DNA of 64,000 bases from F22 sp963678855 (GTDB lineage: Bacteria; Bacteroidota; Bacteroidia; Bacteroidales; Bacteroidaceae), in NCBI GenBank assembly GCA_963678855.1, contig OY787448.1, forward strand, positions 2,232,001 to 2,296,000, written 5' to 3'. Position numbers and translations under genes: made by a program. Within the stretch, counting starts at the first letter, position 1. Every line of letters starts with the position of its first letter. Of the stretch, positions 39,013 to 48,594 are shown one piece after another. Under the pieces are notes generated by a model. That model was not told where the DNA came from. It did no database searches and saw only the letters and a list, made by a program, of their open reading frames with translations.

Positions 39013-39804
39013 TTATGGGTTATTTTTTTCTTTTAATTGCTCTATGTATGCAATACGGTCTGCAAAGTAAACATTTTTTTCTGGATATTTCAAGGATAAA
39101 CGCTGTATTATTTCTATTGCACGGTCATATCGCCCTTGTTTTATATATATTTGGGCTAGGGTCTCTGTAAAATAGCTTTCATCCAGCGGTTTTTCGTCCT
39201 CAGAAGTGTTGGGGCCGACAGGTTCTTCCTCGCTAGAAACAGGGAGTAGAGGGGCATCGTCGGCACGAGACAAGAACCCGTCAATGAGTTCGCTGCTTCG
39301 GTCATCTTCTGTCGTTTCATCTTCCTGATTTGGGTGCTTAGCTTCTTCTTCCTCTACTTGTTGCAGCAGGTAAGTGGTATAGTCGGTCGCATAACTCATA
39401 TCGGTGATGTCATCGTGGGGCAACGGCTGTTCGTGTAAGAACGATTCTATCAATTCCAAAGTACGACTCACCGTAGGCTGATCGCTTTCATCCAAGGTGT
39501 ATGTTGGGGGTGCATCAGGCTCTAGATTGTCGCTTGGTGTTTCCTGTTGTAGAACGGCTTCTTCTCCGAGACGTATGCCTTCTATAAAGTAGAAGAGTTG
39601 GCGTCTATCAGAGACATACAGAGCGGCACGACGCAACTCAGGACCAAACTGCTCGTGGTGGAGCAGATACAGGTTCTTGAGGTACAACATGCGGGCAGTT
39701 TGGAAATAAGGATAGCGTTCTATCAAGTTGCGCAACTGGTAGAGGGAATCCTGGTCCAAAAGCTCGGGATGTTTGATATAATGGATAAGTTGATCGGCGT
39801 TCAT
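39013..39804 (-). CDS. TPR-type protein between lptE and secG
   Basis: A 263-residue cytoplasmic-type protein. The N-terminus MNADQLIHYIKHPELLDQDSLYQLRNLIERYPYFQTARMLYLKNL is a conserved start in Bacteroidales. A long acidic low-complexity stretch (about 85-215) separates it from one clear TPR unit at the end (ETLAQIYIKQGRYDRAIEIIQRLSLKYPEKN). No signal peptide is seen. In this phylum the gene is regularly found between lptE and secG, so a link to envelope assembly is likely, but its task is unknown. Confidence 0.78.
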   Translation of the reverse strand: MNADQLIHYIKHPELLDQDSLYQLRNLIERYPYFQTARMLYLKNLYLLHHEQFGPELRRAALYVSDRRQLFYFIEGIRLGEEAVLQQETPSDNLEPDAPPTYTLDESDQPTVSRTLELIESFLHEQPLPHDDITDMSYATDYTTYLLQQVEEEEAKHPNQEDETTEDDRSSELIDGFLSRADDAPLLPVSSEEEPVGPNTSEDEKPLDESYFTETLAQIYIKQGRYDRAIEIIQRLSLKYPEKNVYFADRIAYIEQLKEKNNP

Positions 39805-39813
39805 AGGCTTGAT

Positions 39814-40356
39814 TTACCAGTTGGCTACAGTATCATTGAAGATTTGATCTATGATTTCTTTGATCATTTCATCGATAAGTTCATCCTGTACATCAGTCAA
39901 CAATGATGTGGCTGGGTACGTACGGAAGGCCGTATAGTTTTTGTCGAAGTCCTCGTCGTGATTAGTATTGTTCACGAAGCTAACACGCATGGTGATTTGT
40001 AGTTTTACCTCGCTCGAATAACCATCGGCTGAGACTGCCTGGTTGTATTGGTTGTACCCAGTAATCTCACCGCTCAACTGTAGGTCACCGCCAGCATTAA
40101 CTATTTGTAGGCGGGTTTGACGGTCGTAGATGTCTTTAATCTCTTCATTGAAGCGGACACCTAGTGGGGCATACACATACGATGCACGAATAGGGAATTC
40201 GGCAATCTGTATACTTTTGACCTTCTCATAGTTGATCGAAGAACCGTTAAACTTGTAGGATATAGCACACGAGGTGATAACACCCATCAAGAGGATGCTC
40301 ATAAAGCTAGCGATGACGCTGCGTCGGGTATGCTTAAAAATCTTTGTCCAATCCAT
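39814..40356 (-). CDS. lptE: LptE, LPS-assembly lipoprotein
   Basis: A 180-residue lipoprotein with lipobox ITSC (about Cys30). The mature part has the Bacteroidetes LptE pattern: SYKFNGSSI, KVKSIQIAEFPIRA, NEEIKDIYDRQTRLQIVNAGGDLQLSGEITGY and final ELIDEMIKEIIDQIFNDTVANW. LptE plugs the LptD barrel and helps set LPS in the outer membrane. It overlaps the regulator gene upstream by 23 bases, so the two are coupled. Confidence 0.88.
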   Translation of the reverse strand: MDWTKIFKHTRRSVIASFMSILLMGVITSCAISYKFNGSSINYEKVKSIQIAEFPIRASYVYAPLGVRFNEEIKDIYDRQTRLQIVNAGGDLQLSGEITGYNQYNQAVSADGYSSEVKLQITMRVSFVNNTNHDEDFDKNYTAFRTYPATSLLTDVQDELIDEMIKEIIDQIFNDTVANW

Positions 40357-41572
40357 ATTCTTTCATTTTTCTATAAATGGTTCTTTCTGATATACCGAGG
40401 GCTTCGGCAGTTTGCTTGCGGTTGCCGTCAAATCGCTTCAAGGCTTTGAGGATATGGTTGCGTTCCACATCGCCTAGCGAGATAAGTTCTTCCCATTCTT
40501 CGGTATCTTGGATATGATCGTGTTCGATTATCCTTGATCGGTTCGATTGCTGCGGGATGGTATCGGCATCAATGACCATGTTGTAATCAGTATTGTTTAG
40601 GTAATTTGCCTGATTATCGGTCATTGGGATATTTTGCTCTTCCATAAGGTCGTTGACCAGCTTCTTCAAGTCGGTCATATCGTTGCGCATATCGAAGAGG
40701 ACTTTATATAAAATTTCACGTTCTGTCTCAAAGCTGTTTGAACTCTGCTGTTGTTGCGGAGTCAAGGCTGGGAGAGTGGTGTGAGTTTGTACGGGCAAGT
40801 AGCGATCCAGAATCTCTGGAGTAATCTCACGGCTGCTTTCAAGAATAGAAATTTGTTCAGTTATATTTTTCAACTGGCGCACGTTACCTGGCCAAGTATA
40901 GGTCAATAACTTTTGCTTGGCGGCCTCGGTCATCTGGATGGTTGGCATCTTGTACTTGTCTGCGCTGTCGGCGGCAAACTTGCGGAAGAGCATCCAGATA
41001 TCGTTGCCACGCTCACGAAGAGGTGGTATGATGATAGGCACTGTATTGAGTCGATAGAAGAGGTCTTCACGGAATCGGCCTTCGCTGATAGCTTCCTGTA
41101 GCTTCACATTGGTAGCAGCGACAATGCGTACATCGGTTTTGTGTACCTGCGAGGACCCGACTTTGATATATTCACCACTTTCTAGTACACGAAGCAAGCG
41201 GGCTTGTGTGGCAAGGGGCAATTCACCTACCTCATCCAAGAAGATAGTACCGCCATCCGCTTCGGCAAAATAACCGTTACGGCTAGAGATGGCACCTGTA
41301 AAGGCGCCTTTTTCGTGACCAAATAGTTCTGAGTCAATGGTCCCTTCAGGAATGGCACCACAGTTGACTGCGATATAACGCTTGTGCTTTCTCGCACTAT
41401 TTTGGTGAATGATTTGTGGGAAGTTTTCTTTGCCCACACCGCTCTCTCCAGTAATCAATACAGAGAGATCGGTGGGAGCTACTTGCATGGCGATATCAAT
41501 AGCGCGCTCAAGTTGCTCGTTATTACCGATGATGCTAAAGCGCATCTTGACTGACTGTATCTTTGGGTCCAT
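40334..41572 (-). CDS. sigma-54-interaction-type AAA+ regulator with Fis HTH
   Basis: A 412-residue transcription activator without a sensory domain. The AAA+ module starts near residue 13: Walker A GESGVGKE (42-49), the GAFTGA loop that contacts sigma-54 (89-94) and a FLDEVGELP Walker B. The Fis-type HTH (NRKQTAEALGISERTIYRKMKEYGL) closes the protein. A Gln/Ser-rich linker (about 255-360) lies between. The gene is conserved at this place in Bacteroidales between pdxA and lptE. Whether this organism has sigma-54 cannot be told from the window. It has a 1-base gap to pdxA and a 23-base overlap with lptE. Confidence 0.9.
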   Translation of the reverse strand: MDPKIQSVKMRFSIIGNNEQLERAIDIAMQVAPTDLSVLITGESGVGKENFPQIIHQNSARKHKRYIAVNCGAIPEGTIDSELFGHEKGAFTGAISSRNGYFAEADGGTIFLDEVGELPLATQARLLRVLESGEYIKVGSSQVHKTDVRIVAATNVKLQEAISEGRFREDLFYRLNTVPIIIPPLRERGNDIWMLFRKFAADSADKYKMPTIQMTEAAKQKLLTYTWPGNVRQLKNITEQISILESSREITPEILDRYLPVQTHTTLPALTPQQQQSSNSFETEREILYKVLFDMRNDMTDLKKLVNDLMEEQNIPMTDNQANYLNNTDYNMVIDADTIPQQSNRSRIIEHDHIQDTEEWEELISLGDVERNHILKALKRFDGNRKQTAEALGISERTIYRKMKEYGLDKDF

Positions 41573-41573
41573 A

Positions 41574-42674
41574 TTATGATTCTGCTTCTTCAGGTGCGTC
41601 TAATTTTAGGGTATGGCTATCGTCGCGCTTGTCGAAGAATTGCTTTTGAAGCGGATCTCTGTGAAGCATGCGCTCTGTCTTTCTGTGACGAGCGATGTCG
41701 ATAGCAGTATAGATAGCAGAGCGGAACGAAGCTTCACTAGCTTGATTCTTTCCTGCGATTTCATAGGCTGTGCCATGAGCTGGTGAGGTGCGGATAACTG
41801 GTAGTCCACCTGTGTAATTGACACCGTCTTCCATAGCTAGGACTTTAAATGGCGCTAAACCTTGGTCGTGGTACATGGCTAGAACACCGTCGAAGTGTTT
41901 CCAGTTGCCCGAGCCAAAGAAACCATCTGCTGCAAATGGACCGTAACATAGGTAGCCACGTTTGCGCAAATCTTGTAGGACTGGCTCCATGATGACTTCT
42001 TCTTCTTGACCCAATAGGCCGTCATCGCCAGCATGTGGATTCAAGCTAAGTACGGCGATGCGTGGCTTAGAGATCCCAAAGTCGTAGTTCAGGATACCTG
42101 CAAAGCTCTTGATCTTGTCTGTAAGGTTTTCCTTAGTCACTAGGTGTGGTACTTCATGCAATGGCACGTGTCCTGATACTAGAGCGACACGTAGTTGCTC
42201 GTTCATTAAAATCATCAAAGCCTTGCGGTCGTTACCTAGGCGCTCTTGGATATATTCTGTATGGCCTGGGAAGTGAAAATCGTCCGACTGGATGGTGTTT
42301 TTGTTGATTGGAGCTGTGACAATCACATCAATCAAACCATTTTTGTAGTCGGCGATACAGCGCTCTAGAGCATCTAGGGCTGCCTTACCTGCTTGCTTGT
42401 CGGCTTGGCCAAGTTCGACTTTTACATCGTCATCGCAACAGTTGATGATACTTAGTCGGTCGTGACTAGCTTCTTTAGCATTCTGAATGATGCTAAATGG
42501 TGTCTTAAGACTAAGTACTTTGCGGTGATAGGCTGCTCCCTTAGGAGAACCGTATAGTATAGGGGTGCATAGTTGAAGCATGTCTGGGTTGTCAAAACAC
42601 TTCAAAATAACTTCATATCCGATACCATTGATATCTCCGTGAGTGATACCCACGCGAATCTTTCTTTTGTCCAT
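41574..42674 (-). CDS. pdxA: PdxA, 4-hydroxythreonine-4-phosphate dehydrogenase
   Basis: A 366-residue enzyme of vitamin B6 (pyridoxal phosphate) synthesis, oxidising 4-phosphohydroxy-threonine with NAD. The start VGITHGDINGIGYEV is the Bacteroidetes form of the family's GDPAGIGPE motif. Metal-binding His residues lie in FPGHTEY, LNPHAGDDG and MYHDQGLAPFK. The C-terminus has the usual GTAYEIAGKN stretch. The length is slightly over the E. coli enzyme (329) through short inserts. It is cytoplasmic and part of the rlmN-secG operon. Confidence 0.94.
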   Translation of the reverse strand: MDKRKIRVGITHGDINGIGYEVILKCFDNPDMLQLCTPILYGSPKGAAYHRKVLSLKTPFSIIQNAKEASHDRLSIINCCDDDVKVELGQADKQAGKAALDALERCIADYKNGLIDVIVTAPINKNTIQSDDFHFPGHTEYIQERLGNDRKALMILMNEQLRVALVSGHVPLHEVPHLVTKENLTDKIKSFAGILNYDFGISKPRIAVLSLNPHAGDDGLLGQEEEVIMEPVLQDLRKRGYLCYGPFAADGFFGSGNWKHFDGVLAMYHDQGLAPFKVLAMEDGVNYTGGLPVIRTSPAHGTAYEIAGKNQASEASFRSAIYTAIDIARHRKTERMLHRDPLQKQFFDKRDDSHTLKLDAPEEAES

Positions 42675-42748
42675 AATGGAAAATGTTTAATGGTTATATT
42701 TTTGTCGTTCCTGTGTGGAGCCTGTGCTCGAGGAACAGTCTGGGTATA

Positions 42749-43792
42749 TTACTTGGCAGCTTTTTCTGCTGCCTCTTTCTGGATGGCTTCTGTTAGAGCC
42801 ATGCCTGGTAGTTGCATGGTGAATAGAGAAGCTTCAAGGAAGCGAAGCATATCTGCCTTTGGTTTACGTGGGGCAAATAGGAATACTTCGGATGTGACGA
42901 TACGGTTGCTTGCTTCATCTAGCATGGTGTGTGATACGAATGGACCACCCATCATATCGTTTTTCATGCTCCAAAGTCCGCGTACTTCCATACAGTATTT
43001 TCCTTGTACTTCAATTACTTCTTTCTTAACAAAGCGTTTATCTGTTTCTACATATTGACCTGGGTTGCTACCTGGGATATGTGTCTTCATAAACGAGTCG
43101 CGCTTAGCTATATAGTAATCCAAAGTAAAGGTGCTATCGCTTTCAAATGGGTAGCTGTACATCACGTAGTTCATCAAGCAGTCTGAACGGTCGGCACGTG
43201 TCCAGAAGAAGTCTTCACGACTCTTAGAAGAAGTGAATTCTGGAGATAGCCATACATCGTAACCGAATAGGCTGTCAATCTTTTGGGATACAATCTTGCT
43301 GTGGTGACGCTTAAGCTCTGCGACTGTACGTTGCATCTCGGCACGAGTAAAGTAGTCGATGATAACTTGCTTATGTTTATTGACGTAAGTAGCTAATTCA
43401 GATTCAGATGGAGATTGAATGCGTAGAAGCGCTTGTGGTTCTGCGTATTCATCAGATATTGTTCTGAATTTAGCTTGTGTGTAACGGTCTGGATTGACGT
43501 CTACGATGATGATATTGCGAAGTAACTTCATCGTATTGTCAAAATCACGCTTGGCACAGTGCATTATATGGAATGAACGCTCTGGTTGAGGAAGCATAGG
43601 CACGTCTGTATCTAAGGCGTTGAAGATAGACTTGCCTACGGCCGTTTCCCATTGGTTTTGGTCTTGAACCACAACGAGTAGTTCAAATGGCTTACCACTA
43701 GATGCATTTGTAAACACAGTTCCTTTTTTACTTGAACAGCTGCTTACTAATACTGCCACTAGAAGAATAAGTATAGAGTATAATTTTTTCAT
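42749..43792 (-). CDS. DUF4837 lipoprotein
   Basis: A 347-residue lipoprotein with lipobox VSSC (about Cys19). It fits the DUF4837 family of Bacteroidales: KPFELLVVVQDQNQWETAVG at the start of the mature part, then LLRNIIIVDVNPDRYTQAKF and YVMYSYPFESDSTFTLDYYIAKRDSFMKTHIPG, and GLWSMKNDMMGGPFVSH. The function is unknown; its fixed place after rlmN and before pdxA suggests an envelope role. The start at 43792 begins the signal peptide. An upstream in-frame ATG at 43897 overlaps the rlmN gene and was rejected. Confidence 0.87.
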   Translation of the reverse strand: MKKLYSILILLVAVLVSSCSSKKGTVFTNASSGKPFELLVVVQDQNQWETAVGKSIFNALDTDVPMLPQPERSFHIMHCAKRDFDNTMKLLRNIIIVDVNPDRYTQAKFRTISDEYAEPQALLRIQSPSESELATYVNKHKQVIIDYFTRAEMQRTVAELKRHHSKIVSQKIDSLFGYDVWLSPEFTSSKSREDFFWTRADRSDCLMNYVMYSYPFESDSTFTLDYYIAKRDSFMKTHIPGSNPGQYVETDKRFVKKEVIEVQGKYCMEVRGLWSMKNDMMGGPFVSHTMLDEASNRIVTSEVFLFAPRKPKADMLRFLEASLFTMQLPGMALTEAIQKEAAEKAAK

Positions 43793-43811
43793 AAGGATGA
43801 TTTTAATGTGA

Positions 43812-44870
43812 TTATTTTTTATTGTTTTTCTCCTCTTTCTCCTTTTCGGTAGATAGCATGCCGCAGGCAGCGAAGATATCTTCACCACGAGAAGCACGGA
43901 TAGTTGTCATCACGCCATGACTAGTCAGATAGTCACGGAAACGTTGCATCTTCTCCATACCGACACCATCTAGGTCACTGTCTGGAATGCGGTGGAAACG
44001 AATCAAGTTCATGCGGCAATGTAGACCTTTAAGTAAACGTGTCAAAGCTTTGGCATGTTCCATTTGGTCGTTGACACCATCGAACACGATGTATTCGAAA
44101 GATAGACGACGCTGACCGCTCCAATCGTAATCGCTTAGAAGGGTTACGATATCAGTTAGGGAGAAGGCTTTTTCTGCTGGCATCAATTCCTGGCGTAGAG
44201 TAGGGAATGGGGCGTGCAGACTGATAGCTAAGTGGCAATCTGACTCTTCGATAAAGCGTTGTAGGCCTTTCTTGAGGCCGATAGTAGATACGGTGATGCG
44301 CTTAGGACTCCATGCAAATCCCCAAGGAGCTGTTAATATCTCTAGGGTTTGGAGTACGTTGTCTAGGTTATCTAGAGGCTCACCCATTCCCATATATACA
44401 ACATTGGTTAGTTTGTCGCGCTCTGGAAGGGCGGCGATTTGATTTAGAATCTGGTGAGCAGACAGTTGTTGGATAAACCCCATGCGACCAGTCATGCAGA
44501 AAGCACAACCCATCTTGCAACCTACTTGTGAGGATACACAAAGGGTAGCACGTTCACCGTCTGGAATGTACACGGCCTCTACAAATTGATTGTTATCAAC
44601 TTGGTATAGGTATTTGATGGTGCCATCAACAGAATGTTGGGCCTCTACGGGTGGCTCTAGGCCGACACGGTAGTTGGCTGAAAGAAGCTCACGGTGCTTC
44701 TTCGAAAGGTTGGTCATATCATCAATCTCGGCTATGCCTTTGTTATATAACCAGTCTATAATTTGCTTAGCGGCAAATTTGGGCATACCTAGTTCAGCTG
44801 TGATTGCTTGAATCTGGCTGAGGGTCATACCTATAAGGGGTGTCTTCTGTAATGCTGTCATAACTTTCAT
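43812..44870 (-). CDS. rlmN: RlmN, 23S rRNA/tRNA adenine-C2 methyltransferase
   Basis: A 352-residue radical-SAM enzyme that methylates A2503 of 23S rRNA and A37 of tRNAs. The iron-sulfur cluster motif CKMGCAFC (Cys118, Cys122, Cys125) lies after LCVSSQVG. YMGMGEPLDNLDNV and ISLHAPFPTLRQELMP are family landmarks. The second catalytic Cys is in FAACGML near the end. Two starts are possible (44870 or 44861). It is the first gene of the operon that runs to secG, with -7 box TATTTTTG at 44887-44894. Confidence 0.95.
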   Translation of the reverse strand: MKVMTALQKTPLIGMTLSQIQAITAELGMPKFAAKQIIDWLYNKGIAEIDDMTNLSKKHRELLSANYRVGLEPPVEAQHSVDGTIKYLYQVDNNQFVEAVYIPDGERATLCVSSQVGCKMGCAFCMTGRMGFIQQLSAHQILNQIAALPERDKLTNVVYMGMGEPLDNLDNVLQTLEILTAPWGFAWSPKRITVSTIGLKKGLQRFIEESDCHLAISLHAPFPTLRQELMPAEKAFSLTDIVTLLSDYDWSGQRRLSFEYIVFDGVNDQMEHAKALTRLLKGLHCRMNLIRFHRIPDSDLDGVGMEKMQRFRDYLTSHGVMTTIRASRGEDIFAACGMLSTEKEKEEKNNKK

Positions 44871-44886
44871 GTCATAATGTCAGATG

Positions 44887-44894
44887 CAAAAATA
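44887..44894 (-). promoter_or_regulatory. -7 box of the rlmN-secG operon
   Basis: TATTTTTG on the minus strand, 17 bases before the rlmN start. Confidence 0.5.
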
Positions 44895-44970
44895 GCGATT
44901 TTATTTCAGAGTATCCTGCTTTTGGGGTTAAAACCACAGACTTCTTGTTAAATGCGTACAATTCACAGCA

Positions 44971-45011
44971 AAAAGGTGTGTCAAAAAGCCGAACTTTTTG
45001 ACACACCTTTT
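44971..45011 (-). terminator. terminator of ppiD
   Basis: A perfect 18-bp inverted repeat (arm AAAAGGTGTGTCAAAAAG) with a 5-base loop, 37 bases after the ppiD stop and before the rlmN promoter. Confidence 0.88.
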
Positions 45012-45047
45012 ATTAAATTGTAGATGCGATTGTTTGTTGCTTGTCTA

Positions 45048-47198
45048 TTAGTTGTAGAACAAGTAACGTGTATCTTGAATGTCTACACCTTCGCGTAGAG
45101 CTTCTAGATTCGGTTGACGTGTGCGTTGATTTAGTAGCATCATCATCTTGCGCTGAGAAACTGTATGCATTTGCGCTTCTGCATTGTACTCAAGACCACC
45201 TTGCTTGCGATCAAGTACTTGTACTAGATATACGCCACCAAGACCTTGGACAGGCTTGCTAACTGCGCCCTTCTTAGCAGCAGCGCCGTAAGCAGCGATG
45301 TTTGGCTCGTAACCCAAACCTGTTACTTGTGGAGTGTCTGCGAAAGTGACACGCTTCAATGTATCTGTTACAGCTTCTGGCATAGATGCTACGGCTGCGA
45401 TAGTTGATTTGCCTGCAAGTTGCTTCTTCAATTGCTCTGCCTTCATGTCGCGAACAACCAAGAAACGAAGTTGTTGTTTCACGTCGTCGAAGTTTGCGTA
45501 ACCTGCTGGTGTGATAGCAGAAAGACCACATATCATGAATTGGTCGTTGTTACCAACTTCTTCTAGGTCTGAGATAGCTTCTACTTCGCTTTCGAATGCC
45601 CATTTTACCAATGAAGCAGTTTCTGGTACGTTAGCGATATAGTGTGTACCTGGAGCAACAGTCGCAGTGCGTACACGGTAACCTGCATCTTCTGCATTCT
45701 TTTCCATGTCGGCAATAGTCTTGTTTTCAGCTACAAACTGGCTAAATGCTGTGTATGTATCTTGGTATGTCTTATCGCTAAATTCGATAGGACGCTTTAC
45801 GATAGCTACTTTGTAACGGTCTGTTACAACTGCTTTTGCAGTCACTTCAAGAATCACGTTGGCTTGACCAAGTGTGATTGACTTCAATTCACCCTTCTTC
45901 ATGCCGTATACTGTCTTGATAAGCTTTTCTTGATCTGCATTAAGCTGTGGAGATTGAGCTAGCATAGTTGAAGTAATAACCGCTGCGTTACCTTGTTGAC
46001 CAAGAGATTGAGCTACTTCCTCAAATTTGCTGCCCTTCTTAAGAACCTTCATGATTGAATCAGTACGGTTAGCCATCACTTTTTTGTCTGCATCTGCTAC
46101 AAATACTTGACGGAATGCGATAGAGTCAGCTGCTTTTTCTTTAGCAACAACCTTGAAACCGTTGATAGTATTGCTTTGTGCATCTTCGTAAGGGCCAAAT
46201 ACATCACCTATCTTAACGTCCTTCAAACGAGTTGCTACGTCTGTAGGAAGAGCAGTCGCTGCTAGGAATAGGTCTTTGTAAGCGACTGTAGATTGTGCGT
46301 TCGTTACGACTTCGGCTAGTTTAGCAGTAGCAGGGGCCATGTCTTGTACGGCTTTGTCTACTTCTTCGTTGATTGCAGCACGGTCGGCAGCACTAGGACG
46401 TACTTGTACATCGATGTACTTCACTGTACGCGTATCTTGTGGACGACGGAAGCTTTCTTTCATCTCATCATACTTCGCTTGAAGCGCAGCATCGCTAACT
46501 ACAATTGTAGAATCTGAGATTGAAGAGTATGGAAGACCAGCAACAACTACTTCAGCCATCAAGTTTTGAGCATTGTAAGCTTCTTTAGCTTGGATGCTGT
46601 CACCTAGCATAGCTGCTGAAAGTAGAGTAAAATATTTGTTTTGCAAAGCTGTTGCTTCGATTCTTTTCTCGATATACTTCCAGTAAGAATATTGTTGGAT
46701 CAAATAAGATGCGTTTGGAGATGCAAAACCTTGCTTCTTCGCATCGCTATAGTATGACAAGAATTTTGTCAATACATCGTAGTCGTAACGACGAGTTTGA
46801 GGATTTACAAATGGTGATTGTTGAAGAAGTGGAGAATTACCTGTCTTCACGATGTTCAACAATTCTGCATCGCTTACTACGATACCTAGCTTCTCGCACT
46901 CACGCTTGATAAGCTTGTCTTGTACGAACGTGTTCCACACTTCGTCGCGGATTGCGTTCATTTGTTGGTCTGTGAAAGAGCTTGTTTGATATTGCATTTT
47001 ATATACATCAGTCAACTCTTCAACCATACGTTGATAATCGTTGTAAGAAAGTTTCTCTCCATCTACCACTCCAGCACTTGGTATTGTGTGTGGTTGAATC
47101 ATCTTCCATGCATCGCCTGCGATAAAGGCAAACATCGCGACTCCGACAAAGACGATCAAGGCCCAGGTCCACGACCTGATTGTGTTTAGTACTGCCAT
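45048..47198 (-). CDS. ppiD: PpiD-like periplasmic peptidyl-prolyl isomerase/chaperone
   Basis: A 716-residue protein anchored by one N-terminal span (about 11-29, WALIVFVGVAMFAFIAGDA). A SurA/PpiD-type helical domain follows (GEKLSYNDYQRMVEEL, VQDKLIKRECEKLGIVVSDAEL). Parvulin-type regions appear in the middle (about 340-450, DSIAFRQVFVADADKKV, GKSKFEEVAQSLGQQG-like). It helps fold proteins leaving the Sec translocon and act in outer-membrane protein assembly. The two parvulin-like parts look divergent, so isomerase activity is uncertain, as in E. coli PpiD. It has its own promoter (47255-47262) and terminator. Confidence 0.88.
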   Translation of the reverse strand: MAVLNTIRSWTWALIVFVGVAMFAFIAGDAWKMIQPHTIPSAGVVDGEKLSYNDYQRMVEELTDVYKMQYQTSSFTDQQMNAIRDEVWNTFVQDKLIKRECEKLGIVVSDAELLNIVKTGNSPLLQQSPFVNPQTRRYDYDVLTKFLSYYSDAKKQGFASPNASYLIQQYSYWKYIEKRIEATALQNKYFTLLSAAMLGDSIQAKEAYNAQNLMAEVVVAGLPYSSISDSTIVVSDAALQAKYDEMKESFRRPQDTRTVKYIDVQVRPSAADRAAINEEVDKAVQDMAPATAKLAEVVTNAQSTVAYKDLFLAATALPTDVATRLKDVKIGDVFGPYEDAQSNTINGFKVVAKEKAADSIAFRQVFVADADKKVMANRTDSIMKVLKKGSKFEEVAQSLGQQGNAAVITSTMLAQSPQLNADQEKLIKTVYGMKKGELKSITLGQANVILEVTAKAVVTDRYKVAIVKRPIEFSDKTYQDTYTAFSQFVAENKTIADMEKNAEDAGYRVRTATVAPGTHYIANVPETASLVKWAFESEVEAISDLEEVGNNDQFMICGLSAITPAGYANFDDVKQQLRFLVVRDMKAEQLKKQLAGKSTIAAVASMPEAVTDTLKRVTFADTPQVTGLGYEPNIAAYGAAAKKGAVSKPVQGLGGVYLVQVLDRKQGGLEYNAEAQMHTVSQRKMMMLLNQRTRQPNLEALREGVDIQDTRYLFYN

Positions 47199-47254
47199 CT
47201 TTTTTTGTTTATAATCTATTATGTTACAATTTTATTTCTCTTAAATACAGCGCA

Positions 47255-47262
47255 CGAAGATA
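47255..47262 (-). promoter_or_regulatory. -7 box of ppiD
   Basis: TATCTTCG (one mismatch to TAnnTTTG) on the minus strand, 57 bases before the ppiD start. Confidence 0.4.
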
Positions 47263-47316
47263 CAAAAAAAAGGCCAAATCCTACGCCTTCAACTAAAAAA
47301 TGTGCGCTTCTGTGCA

Positions 47317-48582
47317 TTATTCTTTTATTTTTAAGCGGACCAGTTCGATTTTGGTCGCTGCTAATTTCAATATTTTGAACTCGAAAGGCCCTATTTCTAC
47401 GACTTCGTTGAGTTTTGGGAAGCTCTGATTTTCGCTTAGAATGTAGCCTCCAATGGTCATATATTCGTCCGATTCTGGAAGATTTATGTTTAAGGTTTCA
47501 TTGACAGCATCAATTTCCATACGGGCAGAAATTAGGTAGTCACCGTCTGGCATCTCCTTGCAAATATAGGTGGTGCTATCGTGTTCGTCTTCAATTTCTC
47601 CAAAGATTTCTTCGACAAGGTCTTCTAGTGAGACGATACCTGATGTGCCTCCAAATTCGTCGACCACAACGGCCAAAGTACGCTTTTGTTGCATAAAGAG
47701 ATTCATGAGCTTGTGGGCTTGCATGGTCTCGGGTACGATAGGAATGTTTGTAATATGCTTGCGCCAGTCTTTTGGTCGACGGAACATTTCAGAAGAGTGG
47801 ATGTAGCCGACTACGTTATCTATTGTGCCTTCGAAGACAATCAGTTTGGACACGCCAGATTCGGTAAAGCGGATTAGCAAATTTTGTAGTGGGTCGTTGA
47901 TCTCAACTCCGATAATTTCTGTACGAGGAACAATACAGTCGCGGAGACGAACTGTACTAAAATCTAACGCATTCTGAAAGATCTTGACTTCGTTCTCTAC
48001 TTCTTCTGACTGAGCGGCTTCATCAATCCCTTTTTGTACGAAATGGTCTAGGTCGACTTTACTGAAAGCTGTCACTGACGCTTCTTGTGTCACTTTCAGT
48101 CCGAAGATACGTAAGAATAGGAAAGATAAACAAGATGCTACCTTTTGGATAGGGTAGAGGACGATGTAAAATAACAGCAGGGGAAGTGCGAAGAAACGCA
48201 GCATGCTGTGTGGGTGTAGCTTGAAGAGGGTTTTAGGAATAAACTCTCCAAGGAATAGGATTACAATCGTTGATATAGCCGTTTCGACAAGAAGAAGGGC
48301 TACTTCACTGTGTGTAAGTCCTGGAATCGCTTGTTCTATCAGTTGGGCCATCATAATACCGTAGACAATTAGAGCCACATTGTTGCCCACCAGCATGGTG
48401 CTGATAAAGTCGCTCGGTTTTTTGATAAACATATTGACTACTCGGTTGGTAAAACCCTTGGTCGCTTCTACTTTAAAGCGTAGGTGATCTACTGATATAT
48501 AAGCAATCTCCATCCCCGAAAAGAAGGCGGAGAGGGCTATGGAAATCAATAAGATAACAAGTACTGATAGGTAGGTGTTCAT
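47317..48582 (-). CDS. CNNM/CorC-family membrane protein (HlyC/CorC, GldE-like)
   Basis: A 421-residue membrane protein. A CNNM domain with four spans makes up about 1-180 (ISIALSAFFSGMEIAYISVD, EFIPKTLFKL). Two CBS domains follow at about 200-330 (VPRTEIIGVEINDPLQNLL; VPETMQAHKLMNLFMQQKRTLAVVVDEFGGTSGIVSLEDLVEEIFGEIEDEHD). A C-terminal CorC/HlyC domain ends it. Such proteins act in Mg/Co efflux; in Bacteroidetes the GldE member is tied to gliding and T9SS function. The gene is next to lptC in an order often seen in this phylum. Which of the two roles applies is open. Confidence 0.88.
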   Translation of the reverse strand: MNTYLSVLVILLISIALSAFFSGMEIAYISVDHLRFKVEATKGFTNRVVNMFIKKPSDFISTMLVGNNVALIVYGIMMAQLIEQAIPGLTHSEVALLLVETAISTIVILFLGEFIPKTLFKLHPHSMLRFFALPLLLFYIVLYPIQKVASCLSFLFLRIFGLKVTQEASVTAFSKVDLDHFVQKGIDEAAQSEEVENEVKIFQNALDFSTVRLRDCIVPRTEIIGVEINDPLQNLLIRFTESGVSKLIVFEGTIDNVVGYIHSSEMFRRPKDWRKHITNIPIVPETMQAHKLMNLFMQQKRTLAVVVDEFGGTSGIVSLEDLVEEIFGEIEDEHDSTTYICKEMPDGDYLISARMEIDAVNETLNINLPESDEYMTIGGYILSENQSFPKLNEVVEIGPFEFKILKLAATKIELVRLKIKE

Positions 48583-48594
48583 AGGGAATAGTTG

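Noticed and set aside
44951..44960. A further copy of the GCGTAC element
   Set aside because: Only the half-site GCGTAC is there; no TTGTCAA at 11 bp and no -7 box at 48-49 bp.
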